Below are positions 1 to 7,948 of a DNA stretch of 9,747 nt, piece after piece. This DNA comes from an uncultured Bacteroidales bacterium (GTDB lineage: Bacteria; Bacteroidota; Bacteroidia; Bacteroidales; Paludibacteraceae). Position 1 is the stretch's first letter; each line of letters starts with the position of its first letter. A program made the position numbers and the translations under genes. Below the pieces are notes generated by a model. It had not been told where the DNA came from. It was given only the letters and a program-made list of their open reading frames with translations, and made no database searches. The stretch is from assembly GCA_900556095.1 (NCBI GenBank), contig USNU01000032.1:1-9747 (forward strand), in the 5' to 3' direction.

Positions 1-32
1 TTGTGTTGTGCTGCTAAATTGAAATTGTTGGT

Positions 33-932
33 ATGAATAGTCGGTATCTGATTGTGCTTTTGTTGTTAGGCGGGATAGTCTATGGACTCACTACAGCGGT
101 TGGCGGTATGCTGGCAGAGGATGAACCTATGTCGGTATGTTCTGCGCAGGTGGAGTGGTCGTCTGTGCCTAATGTGGGTGTTTCTGCGCCGGCAGAACGC
201 TCTTTCTCTGTGCCTGCATCTTCTCGCCACGGCAGTTCGTTGTTTCACCATCCTGCTGTGTATAGCGGTGTGTCTGTCCCGCAAGGTTGTTCGGGTAGTG
301 GTCTTACCACGGGTGTGCCCTCTTCCGGAACTTATGCTGTCTCGTCGGCGTATTCCCCTTCGCAGGGGCTGTATCTTACCTCGTCTGCTGTTCTGCAATC
401 CTATGGCGGCGGTGCCGAGAGCGGTATGTATGCCTCTTCGGGCAGCCATAGTGCTGCTTCCTCCGTCTCGCCTTCTTCGACTGGCGTCTCGCTTGGCACT
501 ATGAGTGTCTCTCCCGTAGCCTATTCGCCGTCCTACTCTTCAGCTTTCTCTTCTGCTGCCCCGGTCTATGCCTCTGCAGACCAAACCCTTTCTGCCCGCA
601 AAGGCGCCCAACGTAGAACAAATGGGACACCAACTATTGATGATGCATGGACGCATTGGCTTGAAAACGAGTGGGCAGGTGGACGTAATGACCTCACATT
701 GGATAAGTTGCGTGCTTTGTATGACAAAATGCGTGCGGAAGATAAAAATTTTGCCGACACCTATACATGGGAGGATTTCTTGGAGTGGTTTGGCTATCGC
801 CAGAATGATGAGACATTCAAATGGCGTTTGCCTGTTGGCGATGGTGTGCCGTTTTTGCTGCTGCTATGTGCTTGTACATATGTGTACATATATATAAGGA
901 ATAGAAAATATAAAGAAGAAATCTCCAAATAA
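33..932 (+). CDS. Ser-rich membrane-anchored exported protein with LPVGDG C-terminal tail
   Basis: 299 aa, family not recognised. Residues 5-27 form a hydrophobic signal-like segment ending near MLA/EDE. Residues 35-185 are a low-complexity stretch rich in Ser, Ala, Gly, Val, Pro and Tyr, which looks like an extended stalk. Residues 200-265 change character to a charged, Trp-rich, probably helical block (WTHWLENEW, TWEDFLEWF). The C-terminus has three parts: LPVGDG at 266-271, a hydrophobic segment at about 272-288, and a basic tail (RNRKYK). That is the layout of a membrane anchor or a sorting tail, but it is not a sortase LPXTG motif and no sorting enzyme is present. The start at 33 is chosen because it leads straight into the signal segment. 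Only 32 bases lie upstream, so earlier operon genes or the promoter may be outside the window. The next gene follows closely. The Ser-rich part is GC-richer than the following gene. Confidence 0.85.
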   Translation: MNSRYLIVLLLLGGIVYGLTTAVGGMLAEDEPMSVCSAQVEWSSVPNVGVSAPAERSFSVPASSRHGSSLFHHPAVYSGVSVPQGCSGSGLTTGVPSSGTYAVSSAYSPSQGLYLTSSAVLQSYGGGAESGMYASSGSHSAASSVSPSSTGVSLGTMSVSPVAYSPSYSSAFSSAAPVYASADQTLSARKGAQRRTNGTPTIDDAWTHWLENEWAGGRNDLTLDKLRALYDKMRAEDKNFADTYTWEDFLEWFGYRQNDETFKWRLPVGDGVPFLLLLCACTYVYIYIRNRKYKEEISK

Positions 933-947
933 ATAGATGGTTATGAA
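930..947 (+). promoter_or_regulatory. Stop/start junction that decides the start of the second gene
   Basis: The sequence TAAATAGATGGTTATGAA joins the first and second genes. It has two candidate ATGs, at 937 and 943. The junction between the second and third genes reads TAAATAGGTTATGAA, the same apart from a 3-base ATG insertion, and there the only possible ATG is the one after GGTT. By analogy 943 is the better start for the second gene. There is no Shine-Dalgarno-like purine run, which is normal in Bacteroidetes. Confidence 0.35.
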
Positions 948-2793
948 AAAGTTTGTACTTAAATTCAGCCTATTGGTTGTGGCTTTGTGTGGTAGTGTTG
1001 TGCTGAAGGCAACAGAGCCTGCCGGTTCATCGTGTGATAATCCCATCCAACTGACAGCGGAGTACGATGCTACGATTACCGAACCGGGGACATATTGGTT
1101 TTCTTCATGGACATACGATTTGCCGGTGAAGGTGTATTATATACCTACTGATGCCACTGTCAATCAGCCCCTGAAAGCGTATGTGGATTTCACATGTACG
1201 CCCGGTGTGTATGATGACCCTAATCTGGTGGAACTGACCAACCTTGCAGATGGTTGGGGATATGCTATGCCGCTGGAGTTTGTTGCAAACGCAACAGAAA
1301 TAGATGGCAAACCTGCTTACGAATTGACAGTGGAAGATACATATCGTGAGTTGATGCGCCAGTTTGATATCACCTACAATGTGGAGGCAAAAGTGCAGGT
1401 GGAGATACCCGCTGCGGGTAAGATACAATTGGCTCCCGACTCGGCATTTCGTCAATGCATAGAGAGTAGCCATTGGTTGCAACTGCCTGATACTATTCAT
1501 CTTACGCCGGCTATGTCGGATAGTGTGTTTGTGATGCCGGTTACGGATTGGAAAAATGATTCTATCCGTATGACTTGGACAGGAACGGAACAACCTTTGT
1601 CTATTTGGTTGGGGAGTACATGTGATTATGAATTATCTACATCGGATCCTAATGTGATAAATTACCTGATGCTTTTCCCAAATAATGAGACATATATAGA
1701 GATGGGGTATAGTAACTATATGGATCTTTCTTCTGCTGATTTGCGGGAGTTAATACAAGTCTTTGGAGAAGGCGGATTCTATTATGTGAAATTGGTTTCT
1801 GCCGAAAAAGCGGATTTTATCATTGACTACAAGCAGATGTCGGAGGATATGGCGCGGGCAATTCCTATGGAATTAGACAAACCGGTGTCTGTGGCAGCAG
1901 AAGATACGGCGCAATACTACTATTTCCGCAAGAATTGGGATATGTATTCGGTGCAATGGACTGCCGATACCCAGGATACGATTACCGCATATTTCGGAAC
2001 TACGCCGACATTTGCGATTTCAGCGAACGATTCGCACTATATGGGTAAGTACACATTCTACCCGCAGGGCGATAAAAGCCAACTCTCTCTCTCGAGCAGA
2101 GAACTGACTAATATGACGGCTAATGCCGAAATGGATTTCCTCTTTGTGCGTTTCGATGCGCCACAGGAAACGGAGATAACTCCGTCGGTATGGAATGTAG
2201 GGGATTGTGTAATCAATAGTGTGGAGATTCTGCCCAATGATTCGCTTACGCTTTTGGCAAACCGACCGGCAGATGTGTATCGCATTGATTATGCCAAGTG
2301 GAGCAAAGGCGATATAACTATCAGTTGGGACGGATTTTCCTATGTGCGTACCTATTTGGGAGATACTTGTTCGTTCAACTTGGCTTCTACCAATGCGCAT
2401 GTGCTGAACTATCAAGTATTGCAGAAAATAGATACTATGCAAATCACCAAAGATTGGCTATTGGGTATGTCCGACCGTGTAGATGCCGACGGATTCTTGT
2501 ATTTCCGCTTCAATACATCGGGCGTAGGCGACTTGCGTACAGCGCAAACAATTGTACCGGGGCCATCTACCGATATGAATACTCCCGAGAAAATGGACTT
2601 TGTAGTAAAATGTGCAGATGGCAATATCATTGTACAAACAACTGCATCGCAAACGTTTAGATTGTATGATAGTTTGGGCGTTTTAATCTCTTTTTGGATA
2701 CAAGCCCCTAAGGAAGAGCATCCTGTATATATACCTTCCGATGGTGTGTATATCTTGAAGGGAGAAAATTATGTTGTACAAATAAGAAAATAA
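943..2793 (+). CDS. Secreted surface protein with three internal repeats and a T9SS-like C-terminal domain
   Basis: 616 aa from ATG 943 (618 aa if 937 is used; 943 is preferred from the conserved junction). The signal peptide is MKKFVLKFSLLVVALCG, with likely cleavage near residues 22-25. An N-terminal module at about 30-160 begins SSCDNPIQLT and contains GTYWFSSWTYDLPVKVYYIP. Three related repeats follow. Each has a W...(Y/W)xGxTC-like core (about 207-231, 334-359 and 457-480) and closes with an aromatic strand, GFYYVKL, DFLFVRF or GFLYFRF (about 277, 397 and 516). The middle copy has lost the TC. The last ~70 residues (548-616) run GNIIVQ, RLYDSLGVLI, DGVYILKG, VVQIRK, which resembles the Por-secretion-tail fold that directs T9SS cargo across the outer membrane. 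No catalytic motif is visible; adhesion or structure is an inference. It lies between two exported-protein genes with gaps of 10 and 7 bases, so cotranscription is likely. Confidence 0.9.
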   Translation: MKKFVLKFSLLVVALCGSVVLKATEPAGSSCDNPIQLTAEYDATITEPGTYWFSSWTYDLPVKVYYIPTDATVNQPLKAYVDFTCTPGVYDDPNLVELTNLADGWGYAMPLEFVANATEIDGKPAYELTVEDTYRELMRQFDITYNVEAKVQVEIPAAGKIQLAPDSAFRQCIESSHWLQLPDTIHLTPAMSDSVFVMPVTDWKNDSIRMTWTGTEQPLSIWLGSTCDYELSTSDPNVINYLMLFPNNETYIEMGYSNYMDLSSADLRELIQVFGEGGFYYVKLVSAEKADFIIDYKQMSEDMARAIPMELDKPVSVAAEDTAQYYYFRKNWDMYSVQWTADTQDTITAYFGTTPTFAISANDSHYMGKYTFYPQGDKSQLSLSSRELTNMTANAEMDFLFVRFDAPQETEITPSVWNVGDCVINSVEILPNDSLTLLANRPADVYRIDYAKWSKGDITISWDGFSYVRTYLGDTCSFNLASTNAHVLNYQVLQKIDTMQITKDWLLGMSDRVDADGFLYFRFNTSGVGDLRTAQTIVPGPSTDMNTPEKMDFVVKCADGNIIVQTTASQTFRLYDSLGVLISFWIQAPKEEHPVYIPSDGVYILKGENYVVQIRK

Positions 2794-2805
2794 ATAGGTT
2801 ATGAA
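2791..2805 (+). promoter_or_regulatory. Stop/start junction of second and third genes
   Basis: TAAATAGGTTATGAA carries the stop of the second gene and, 7 bases later, the start of the third. It closely matches the junction at 930-947. The tight spacing argues for translation from one polycistronic mRNA. A second in-frame ATG at 2813 would also leave a signal peptide (MRKRVFLLCMG), but the conserved junction favours 2801. Confidence 0.35.
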
Positions 2806-5800
2806 GAATATAATGCGTAAGCGAGTTTTTTTGTTATGCATGGGCTTGATAGCAATGTCGTTATCAGCATTTGCTTGGGATGCTGCGGTAAAAGTAACGA
2901 TGAAACCCAATGATGCAAAATATGGAAAAGTTGCGGTATCAGAGACTGGGACTTTTAATGGAACATACTCGGATATTATCAATGCGCAGGTTTTTACTCA
3001 TACTGGTATTAGCGGATGGTCGCCTTCTTATAGTTACAATTTGTATCTGTTTGCAGAACCTGAAATTGGATATTATTTAGAAAAAATTAGCACAAATAAA
3101 ACATTAACAGATCTCGAAACTATATCAGGTGGAACTTTAGGAAAAGAAACTGATCATCCACGACATTTGAAAATAGTATTAACACGTACGTATGGCTCGA
3201 ATAATCCGTATGATCTAGGAACTTATACCGCATTATTTCAACCAGTACATGTCAAGGGCGTGGAACCAGAAACTTATTCTATTAAGACTACTGGATTGAA
3301 CGCATCAAGTACCTGTGATGTGAAATTCAATGTAAATAAAGCCACATCGGATAGGGATTATGAGGTAAGTCTGAAAACGAAACAGGGTGGAAAAGCTTTT
3401 GCGATTGAGAGTCCGAAATATGATGGTACGACAGTAACTGTTACCGTTAGATATACCGACCATAATTGCGCAGGAGAAGAACAAGCAACGCTCACTCTAA
3501 CATCGAAAGGAGACAATTCTTCTGCTGAGGCTACAATCGTTGCCAATTCCAATTTGACGCCAACATTCGAGATTGATAAGACTCTGACATTTGGTTCTAA
3601 TGACGCTCCCGTTTACGTGGGCGACCGTCAGCAAAAGGCAATAGTACCATACTCTAAAAACGATGTAGCCTCCCAACCTGCACCTGCTTCGCAAGGAGGG
3701 ACAGGAACCGTTTGGAATGCTTCCATTTCCGGTACGGATGCAAGTGCGTTCAGTGTGGAGGAACATCCTGCGGACGGAATATGTTCGGTAACTTTCGTGC
3801 CGACTGAAGAAAAAACGTATTCTGCCACACTTACATTGACTGTACAATATACGGATGCGTATGGTAATACTATATCATCTGAATACCATATGGTGGCTCT
3901 CTCGGGAGTGGCAAAAACAGCGACAGTTTCAAAAATAGAGTTTACTCCTTCGTCTTATGTATTTCCGGATATGCGTGTGGCAGATGCGGATGCGACACAG
4001 GTTATCCGTGTTTCGAAACAAAATGTAAGCAATGTGGTATATTCGTGGACACCGGAATTTGCAGGTATTTTTCAGTATGATGCGTCAGTGGAAGGACAGG
4101 TGACGATTTCGGCAAAGCCTGCTGCTCCGGGAACCTATTCCACCACATTGGTGGCTACGGGAACGAATACTTTAGCGGGACATACATCGGAAAAGACCAC
4201 AACCAATCTCCTTATTTCGGTAAATATCGGACTCCAAAAACCGATATTGTCGAGTTGGTGTGTATCGGATTCGATATATCTGAAATGGAATACCATCCAA
4301 TTTGCAGAAACATATACGATTTATGAAATTAATGGTACAACAAAGACACCGGTTACCCCGAATCGCCGAGTGGAGAATAGAAAAGAAATAATTGCTGTAT
4401 TTGCCTCTTCTGCTACAAAAACTTATCAAGTGGAAGCCAAAGGAACATACAATGGTGAAGAATATACGGTATGGACAGATGCGGTAACACAAAAAGTGGG
4501 CAATCTGACGGCAACAAGTGTACCATATTGGAATCTATATACAGGTACGGTTTGTACTTCCGTAGGGGGCTTTAGTGGCACGATAATCAAAAAGACACGG
4601 GTTGATTTGTCGCATGTATTTGATAAAAATGGAAAGGCTCTTTTTGATGAGTTGTATGTTTTTGGAGAAACCGTTTCGTCGGATGGAACGGCAAGTATAA
4701 AGGCTGCCACTGCCGATGCCGTGGGGACGGCAGTTACACCGTGCTATGTGTTCACAAAAGCAACAGACGGCATTAGTTACGATTACGATCGTACGATAGA
4801 TAATGTAGGCACAGGTTCCAAAAAACTACCTTCGGAGGGTACGCATAACTGGACCACTACGGGCAGTCTTAAATTGTATTTCACAGGTTGGTGTCCCTTT
4901 GGCTCGAATGGAAAAGATAAAAACGATGAGGGTATTATATATATAAAGGGTGCCGCCGGTACGAGTGTGGATATCTATTTGGAGGATTGCTATCTGTATG
5001 CAAGAAGACATACTCCTAATGGAAATAGCATACATAAAGACAATATGCCCTATTATACTGGTGAAAAAAACAATCCTTCTCAAGGTTCGGCAAGTGCTAT
5101 CGTAGTGGAGTGTACATCTACCAAAAATGCTAAGAGCCCTTTTAACGTGAGTGTGCACACGATGGGCGAGAATATTCTGTATTCTGAGATGGGGTGTTCT
5201 GCTTATCAAAAGGTATTATTGGTGAAGGATTCTTATGTGGGGCAATATTCTGCAAGTTTCTATGTGCGTGCGACCGCGGATAATTCGTACACTACTTTGA
5301 CATTTGATGATAAATGGCCCATAGATGTTACCAATATGGCACAACATCATCGTACGAATGGTTATCTTCGTTTTCAGAAAAGTTCGCGCAACTCTCCGTC
5401 AATAGATATTGGTAATGCCAATACAATTGTGAATTTCAATGGAGGACAGATAGAGTTACAAAATAGCCAACCTGCAGGAAATGGTTACTATGAGAATACT
5501 TTGGCAATTTGCCATCGTACCGGCGATGCCGTAGTATTTGGTTTCCCTTTGAATTATGGATATGGAATTTGTGCAGATGGTGTGGGTGGAACGGTGAATT
5601 TTAATGATGGTTCTGTAAATACTATCAAGTTCAAACCGTGGAAAGAAGAGTATAATGCATACTATGAGCCGTTGGATAAAGATGGAAACTCTACGGCTCT
5701 CCGTTGTCCGAAAAATACATTTGTATTCGGCGGCACGCATAATAGTGATATTCAGGCTTGTAATGCGGTTAGTGCACCGGGGGCATCTCCTACCGATGGA

Positions 5801-7573
5801 ATATGCGCATTGGTGAAGGCAGATCATTTGGTTGATAACCGGTTTGTTGATGCAGAAACCCGGTTGGTACAGCCCGGTTTCTATCCATTTGATGAAACAT
5901 TATGTACTATCGGTCCGGAGATTGGAAAGACATTGTCGGCTTACTATGCTTTGCATTCAGACAAATATGCGAATGGCAAATACGGTGCGGAATCTATTAC
6001 GCCCGATAAGGACGGATATGTACATCTTTGGGTTCCCGGAGAAGGACGAAAATCATATAATGTGACACCTTGGATTGTAGCGATGACTGAAATAACCGTC
6101 AAAAATCCATTGCAATTGGATGGAGGAAAATTAACGATGGGGGGACCACAAGTAGTTCCCACAGGGGAGTCTGAAATGGTAAATAACCTGATGTATGCCA
6201 AATTGGATGGATATATGGCAACTATTTTGCAAAATAAGAATTGGCTTGGTCAATATACATATGAAGTTCCTTTGCAAAAACCGGAATCTCGAGATTACCA
6301 ATATGTAACTCCCGAAGATGTAGGAACTGAGTATTATAACAGCATTACCAATGGTGAAGATTATATAATTAGTCAGGCGATATATTATATCACGCCTATA
6401 GTTGAAGCCGATAAGTGGTTCGCATTCTGCCCACCATTTGATGTATCTAATGTGTATGTGTTGGAATCTTATCCTGAGGCAGTATTGAGCAAAAACAATA
6501 GTCGTGCTGATGCCTTGAAAGAACAAGCGAAAAGCAATTTGGATGCATCTGCGATTATAGCGTCTAAGATTGCATTGGCAATAGAAAGTGGTTCTAATGT
6601 CGGCTATACTACATGCTATAATGCATTCATAGACTATGCCTATCATCGAGATACAACAAGTGAGGCTTACCCACGTCCTGTGAAAGGGTATTCTAAATAT
6701 GCTTCGACCGATTATAAGACCAACTATGTAGGACAAAGGCTATTAACTGCTTTCTCTAAGGGGAATTGGGATGCTGAATATTTCTTGTACAAGTCTCAAA
6801 ACAACACTTGGAAATTTGATGGTACTAATTTTACCACCGATTGGCAAATTGCCGCTCCGGTAACCAAGATGATTGGCACTAACGAACGACCGGTGGTAAT
6901 GGAGGCAGGTAATATATATGCATTGATGTTCCCGTATTGTTCCAATTGTGAAGGTGTGGATAAAGATGGCACTCCGATTGAACGTACCGAGTGGGATTAT
7001 TGGACGGGAAAATTGTTGATAATGGAAGGATTTGGACCACAAACGATCAAGGGCAAGAATAATCATACGACGACCATTGCCCCATATAATATACCTAATA
7101 GTGCAGTCCTTCGAGGAAATCCCACTTGTGCGGAGTTGCAGGTTCCTAATAATTCAACGTTATCAAATGCTTATTTCCAGGTGGGGAAAAATGCCTTTGA
7201 GCATAGTACAAAGGCTGAAATGGGCAAAATTCCAATGGGTGGCGTCTTTGTGTTGGCAAATGGTTCCGTACCCTCGGCTGCACCTGCTAATGCCAAGTAC
7301 ATCCATGTACGTTCCGGATTAGTCACCTACGACCAAGAAACCGAGACCACTACCGGTGTGCCGACGATAGCAGGGGGGCGGACACTGATTGTGAATAGTG
7401 TGGACGGAGGACTGATGGTGATTCCGGTCGTGGCGCAGCAGGTAGGTATCTATGGCTCGGCAGGGCAGTTGATAGCCTCCGACTATATGACCGACGAGAC
7501 CACTTTGTCGCTACCCGCAGGTATCTATATGGTGCGTGGCGAGAAGGAAACTGCCAAAGTGATAGTGCGTTAG
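2801..7573 (+). CDS. Giant multidomain surface protein with T9SS-type C-terminal sorting domain
   Basis: 1590 aa. The signal peptide covers residues 1-25, with cleavage near SAFA/WD. Residues 27-150 resemble InlB-B-repeat-like modules (AKYGKVAVS...GYYLEKIS...TYTALFQPV). Residues 155-475 form about three tandem Ig-like beta-sandwiches, with strands such as YSATLTLTVQYTDAYGNTIS followed by VALSGVA. Residues 478-566 look like a fibronectin-III-type domain (KPILSS...LKWN...ETYTIYEI...KTYQVEAKGTYNGEEYTV). Residues 570-1010 are rich in beta strands, with NFNGGQIEL and NFNDGSVNTIKF suggesting a solenoid. Residues 1030-1500 form a large region I cannot assign to a fold; it includes WFAFCPPFDV, a CxxC (1380-1383) and WDYWTGKLLIMEG. 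The final ~70 residues match the Por-tail pattern: VGIYGSAGQLIAS, LSLPAGIYMVRG, AKVIVR. No enzymatic motif was found. Adhesin or surface-layer roles are inference; export and surface attachment are better supported. It is the last gene of the probable operon. Base composition rises sharply over the C-terminal domain. Confidence 0.95.
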   Translation: MKNIMRKRVFLLCMGLIAMSLSAFAWDAAVKVTMKPNDAKYGKVAVSETGTFNGTYSDIINAQVFTHTGISGWSPSYSYNLYLFAEPEIGYYLEKISTNKTLTDLETISGGTLGKETDHPRHLKIVLTRTYGSNNPYDLGTYTALFQPVHVKGVEPETYSIKTTGLNASSTCDVKFNVNKATSDRDYEVSLKTKQGGKAFAIESPKYDGTTVTVTVRYTDHNCAGEEQATLTLTSKGDNSSAEATIVANSNLTPTFEIDKTLTFGSNDAPVYVGDRQQKAIVPYSKNDVASQPAPASQGGTGTVWNASISGTDASAFSVEEHPADGICSVTFVPTEEKTYSATLTLTVQYTDAYGNTISSEYHMVALSGVAKTATVSKIEFTPSSYVFPDMRVADADATQVIRVSKQNVSNVVYSWTPEFAGIFQYDASVEGQVTISAKPAAPGTYSTTLVATGTNTLAGHTSEKTTTNLLISVNIGLQKPILSSWCVSDSIYLKWNTIQFAETYTIYEINGTTKTPVTPNRRVENRKEIIAVFASSATKTYQVEAKGTYNGEEYTVWTDAVTQKVGNLTATSVPYWNLYTGTVCTSVGGFSGTIIKKTRVDLSHVFDKNGKALFDELYVFGETVSSDGTASIKAATADAVGTAVTPCYVFTKATDGISYDYDRTIDNVGTGSKKLPSEGTHNWTTTGSLKLYFTGWCPFGSNGKDKNDEGIIYIKGAAGTSVDIYLEDCYLYARRHTPNGNSIHKDNMPYYTGEKNNPSQGSASAIVVECTSTKNAKSPFNVSVHTMGENILYSEMGCSAYQKVLLVKDSYVGQYSASFYVRATADNSYTTLTFDDKWPIDVTNMAQHHRTNGYLRFQKSSRNSPSIDIGNANTIVNFNGGQIELQNSQPAGNGYYENTLAICHRTGDAVVFGFPLNYGYGICADGVGGTVNFNDGSVNTIKFKPWKEEYNAYYEPLDKDGNSTALRCPKNTFVFGGTHNSDIQACNAVSAPGASPTDGICALVKADHLVDNRFVDAETRLVQPGFYPFDETLCTIGPEIGKTLSAYYALHSDKYANGKYGAESITPDKDGYVHLWVPGEGRKSYNVTPWIVAMTEITVKNPLQLDGGKLTMGGPQVVPTGESEMVNNLMYAKLDGYMATILQNKNWLGQYTYEVPLQKPESRDYQYVTPEDVGTEYYNSITNGEDYIISQAIYYITPIVEADKWFAFCPPFDVSNVYVLESYPEAVLSKNNSRADALKEQAKSNLDASAIIASKIALAIESGSNVGYTTCYNAFIDYAYHRDTTSEAYPRPVKGYSKYASTDYKTNYVGQRLLTAFSKGNWDAEYFLYKSQNNTWKFDGTNFTTDWQIAAPVTKMIGTNERPVVMEAGNIYALMFPYCSNCEGVDKDGTPIERTEWDYWTGKLLIMEGFGPQTIKGKNNHTTTIAPYNIPNSAVLRGNPTCAELQVPNNSTLSNAYFQVGKNAFEHSTKAEMGKIPMGGVFVLANGSVPSAAPANAKYIHVRSGLVTYDQETETTTGVPTIAGGRTLIVNSVDGGLMVIPVVAQQVGIYGSAGQLIASDYMTDETTLSLPAGIYMVRGEKETAKVIVR

Positions 7574-7587
7574 TCTGCCAATTTTTC

Positions 7588-7619
7588 ACCTCTCTGCATT
7601 GGGATATATGCAGAGAGGT
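7588..7619 (+). terminator. Perfect 12-bp stem hairpin after the operon
   Basis: ACCTCTCTGCAT (7588-7599) pairs perfectly with ATGCAGAGAGGT (7608-7619) around the 8-base loop TGGGATAT. It starts 14 bases after the stop codon. No T run follows on either strand, so it is not a textbook intrinsic terminator, but position and stability suit transcription termination or protection of the 3' end of the mRNA. Confidence 0.6.
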
Positions 7620-7727
7620 ACATCCGTGCGCTGTGGCACAACATTTGTTATTCCTTCTCCGCACAATAAGCGACCTTTGACATATTGAATTACCGTTTGG
7701 ACTGTAATTCTCCGTTAATTTTCTTCT
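7620..7727. other. Intergenic stretch with no recognisable feature
   Basis: Between the hairpin and repeat A, I see no ORF with gene-like properties, no RNA gene and no well-formed promoter. TTTG occurs at 7676-7679 and 7696-7699, but the nearby TACCGTTTG has one base too many for the Bacteroidetes -7 box. Confidence 0.5.
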
Positions 7728-7762
7728 CCAAATATGGTCAAATATGAATCAAATATATTTGA
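7728..7762 (+). repeat. Repeat A, copy 1: 35-bp element with phased CAAATAT units
   Basis: These 35 bases are identical to 9713-9747. The element contains CAAATAT at 7729, 7739 and 7750, starting 10 and 11 bases apart. The last unit merges into a perfect 12-bp palindrome, CAAATATATTTG (7750-7761). Another inverted ATATTTG lies just downstream at 7776-7782, 21 bases from the one at 7755. Regular spacing of about one helical turn on one face of the DNA is typical of clustered regulator-binding sites; no known operator is recognised. Confidence 0.9.
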
Positions 7763-7774
7763 ATAATGTTTGGT

Positions 7775-7782
7775 TATATTTG
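7775..7782 (+). promoter_or_regulatory. Candidate -7 promoter box (TATATTTG)
   Basis: TATATTTG fits the Bacteroidetes -7 consensus TAnnTTTG recognised by the primary sigma factor. It lies between repeats A and B, upstream of the 546-aa gene. No TTTG sits at the expected -33 distance; the nearest, 7758-7761, is only 13 bases away. If active, transcription would begin near 7790 and repeat B would form part of a leader of about 160 bases. Confidence 0.35.
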
Positions 7783-7856
7783 TAGGAAAAGAAAAAATCT
7801 AATGACTATTAGTGCTGTAGGAGAAATTAATGGTAAATTAATGGCAATTAATGGAG
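7780..7856 (+). repeat. Repeat B, copy 1: 77-bp element upstream of the 546-aa gene
   Basis: It matches 9624-9700 in the same orientation over 77 bases with 6 substitutions and no gaps. Parts in order: the purine-rich run AGGAAAAGAAAAA, a small inverted repeat CTAATGACTATTAG (7799-7812; 5-bp arms, 4-base loop), AGTGCTGT, then three ATTAATGG units. It lies wholly outside coding sequence. It might be a leader or regulatory element, a recombination site or a small dispersed repeat; it matches no insertion-sequence end or attC structure that I know. Confidence 0.9.
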
Positions 7857-7876
7857 GAGAAAAGGGCAATTAATGG
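7826..7876 (+). repeat. ATTAATGG array, four units phased by about 10.5 bp
   Basis: Exact ATTAATGG units start at 7826, 7837, 7847 and 7869, giving intervals of 11, 10 and 22 bases, i.e. one, one and two helical turns. The first three lie in repeat B; the fourth is outside it and is followed by a C6 run (7881-7886). The phasing suggests cooperative protein binding along one DNA face, although origin by local tandem duplication is also possible. Confidence 0.7.
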
Positions 7877-7926
7877 AGATCCCCCCACATCAAGAAACGG
7901 TGATTCAATAGATCGGTGTCTATAAA

Positions 7927-7934
7927 TAATTTTG
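7927..7934 (+). promoter_or_regulatory. Second candidate -7 box (TAATTTTG) close to the 546-aa gene
   Basis: TAATTTTG fits TAnnTTTG and ends 14 bases before the preferred ATG at 7949, which would give a very short leader. No TTTG is found about 20 bases upstream, and the region is AT-rich, so a chance match is quite possible. Confidence 0.25.
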
Positions 7935-7948
7935 TTAATGGGCTTTAT

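Noticed and set aside
66..504. Long alternative frames on both strands across the Ser-rich part of the first gene
   Set aside because: They are by-products of low-complexity, GC-richer codons; the products are Arg-rich without domain features, and the + frame starting at 33 has a signal peptide and a membrane tail.
828..845. LPVGDG as a sortase LPXTG signal
   Set aside because: The Thr-Gly pair required by sortases is absent and no sortase gene is in the window.
873..891. Direct repeat of TGTACATAT
   Set aside because: It lies in the codons for the Tyr/Val/Ile-rich membrane segment of the first protein, so codon content explains it.
7373..7378. G6 run in the giant gene, and C6 at 7881-7886, as phase-variation tracts
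   Set aside because: Six-base runs are short for slippage-based switching; the G run is explained by Gly-Gly-Arg codons. Read-level length variation would be needed to revive the idea.
7729..7738. CCAAATATGG, identical to a CArG box
   Set aside because: That box belongs to eukaryotic MADS-domain factors; here it is part of the CAAATAT repeat in a bacterial sequence.
7826..7876. Short CRISPR-like repeat array
   Set aside because: Units are only 8 bases with 2-3 base gaps; there are no spacers and no cas genes.
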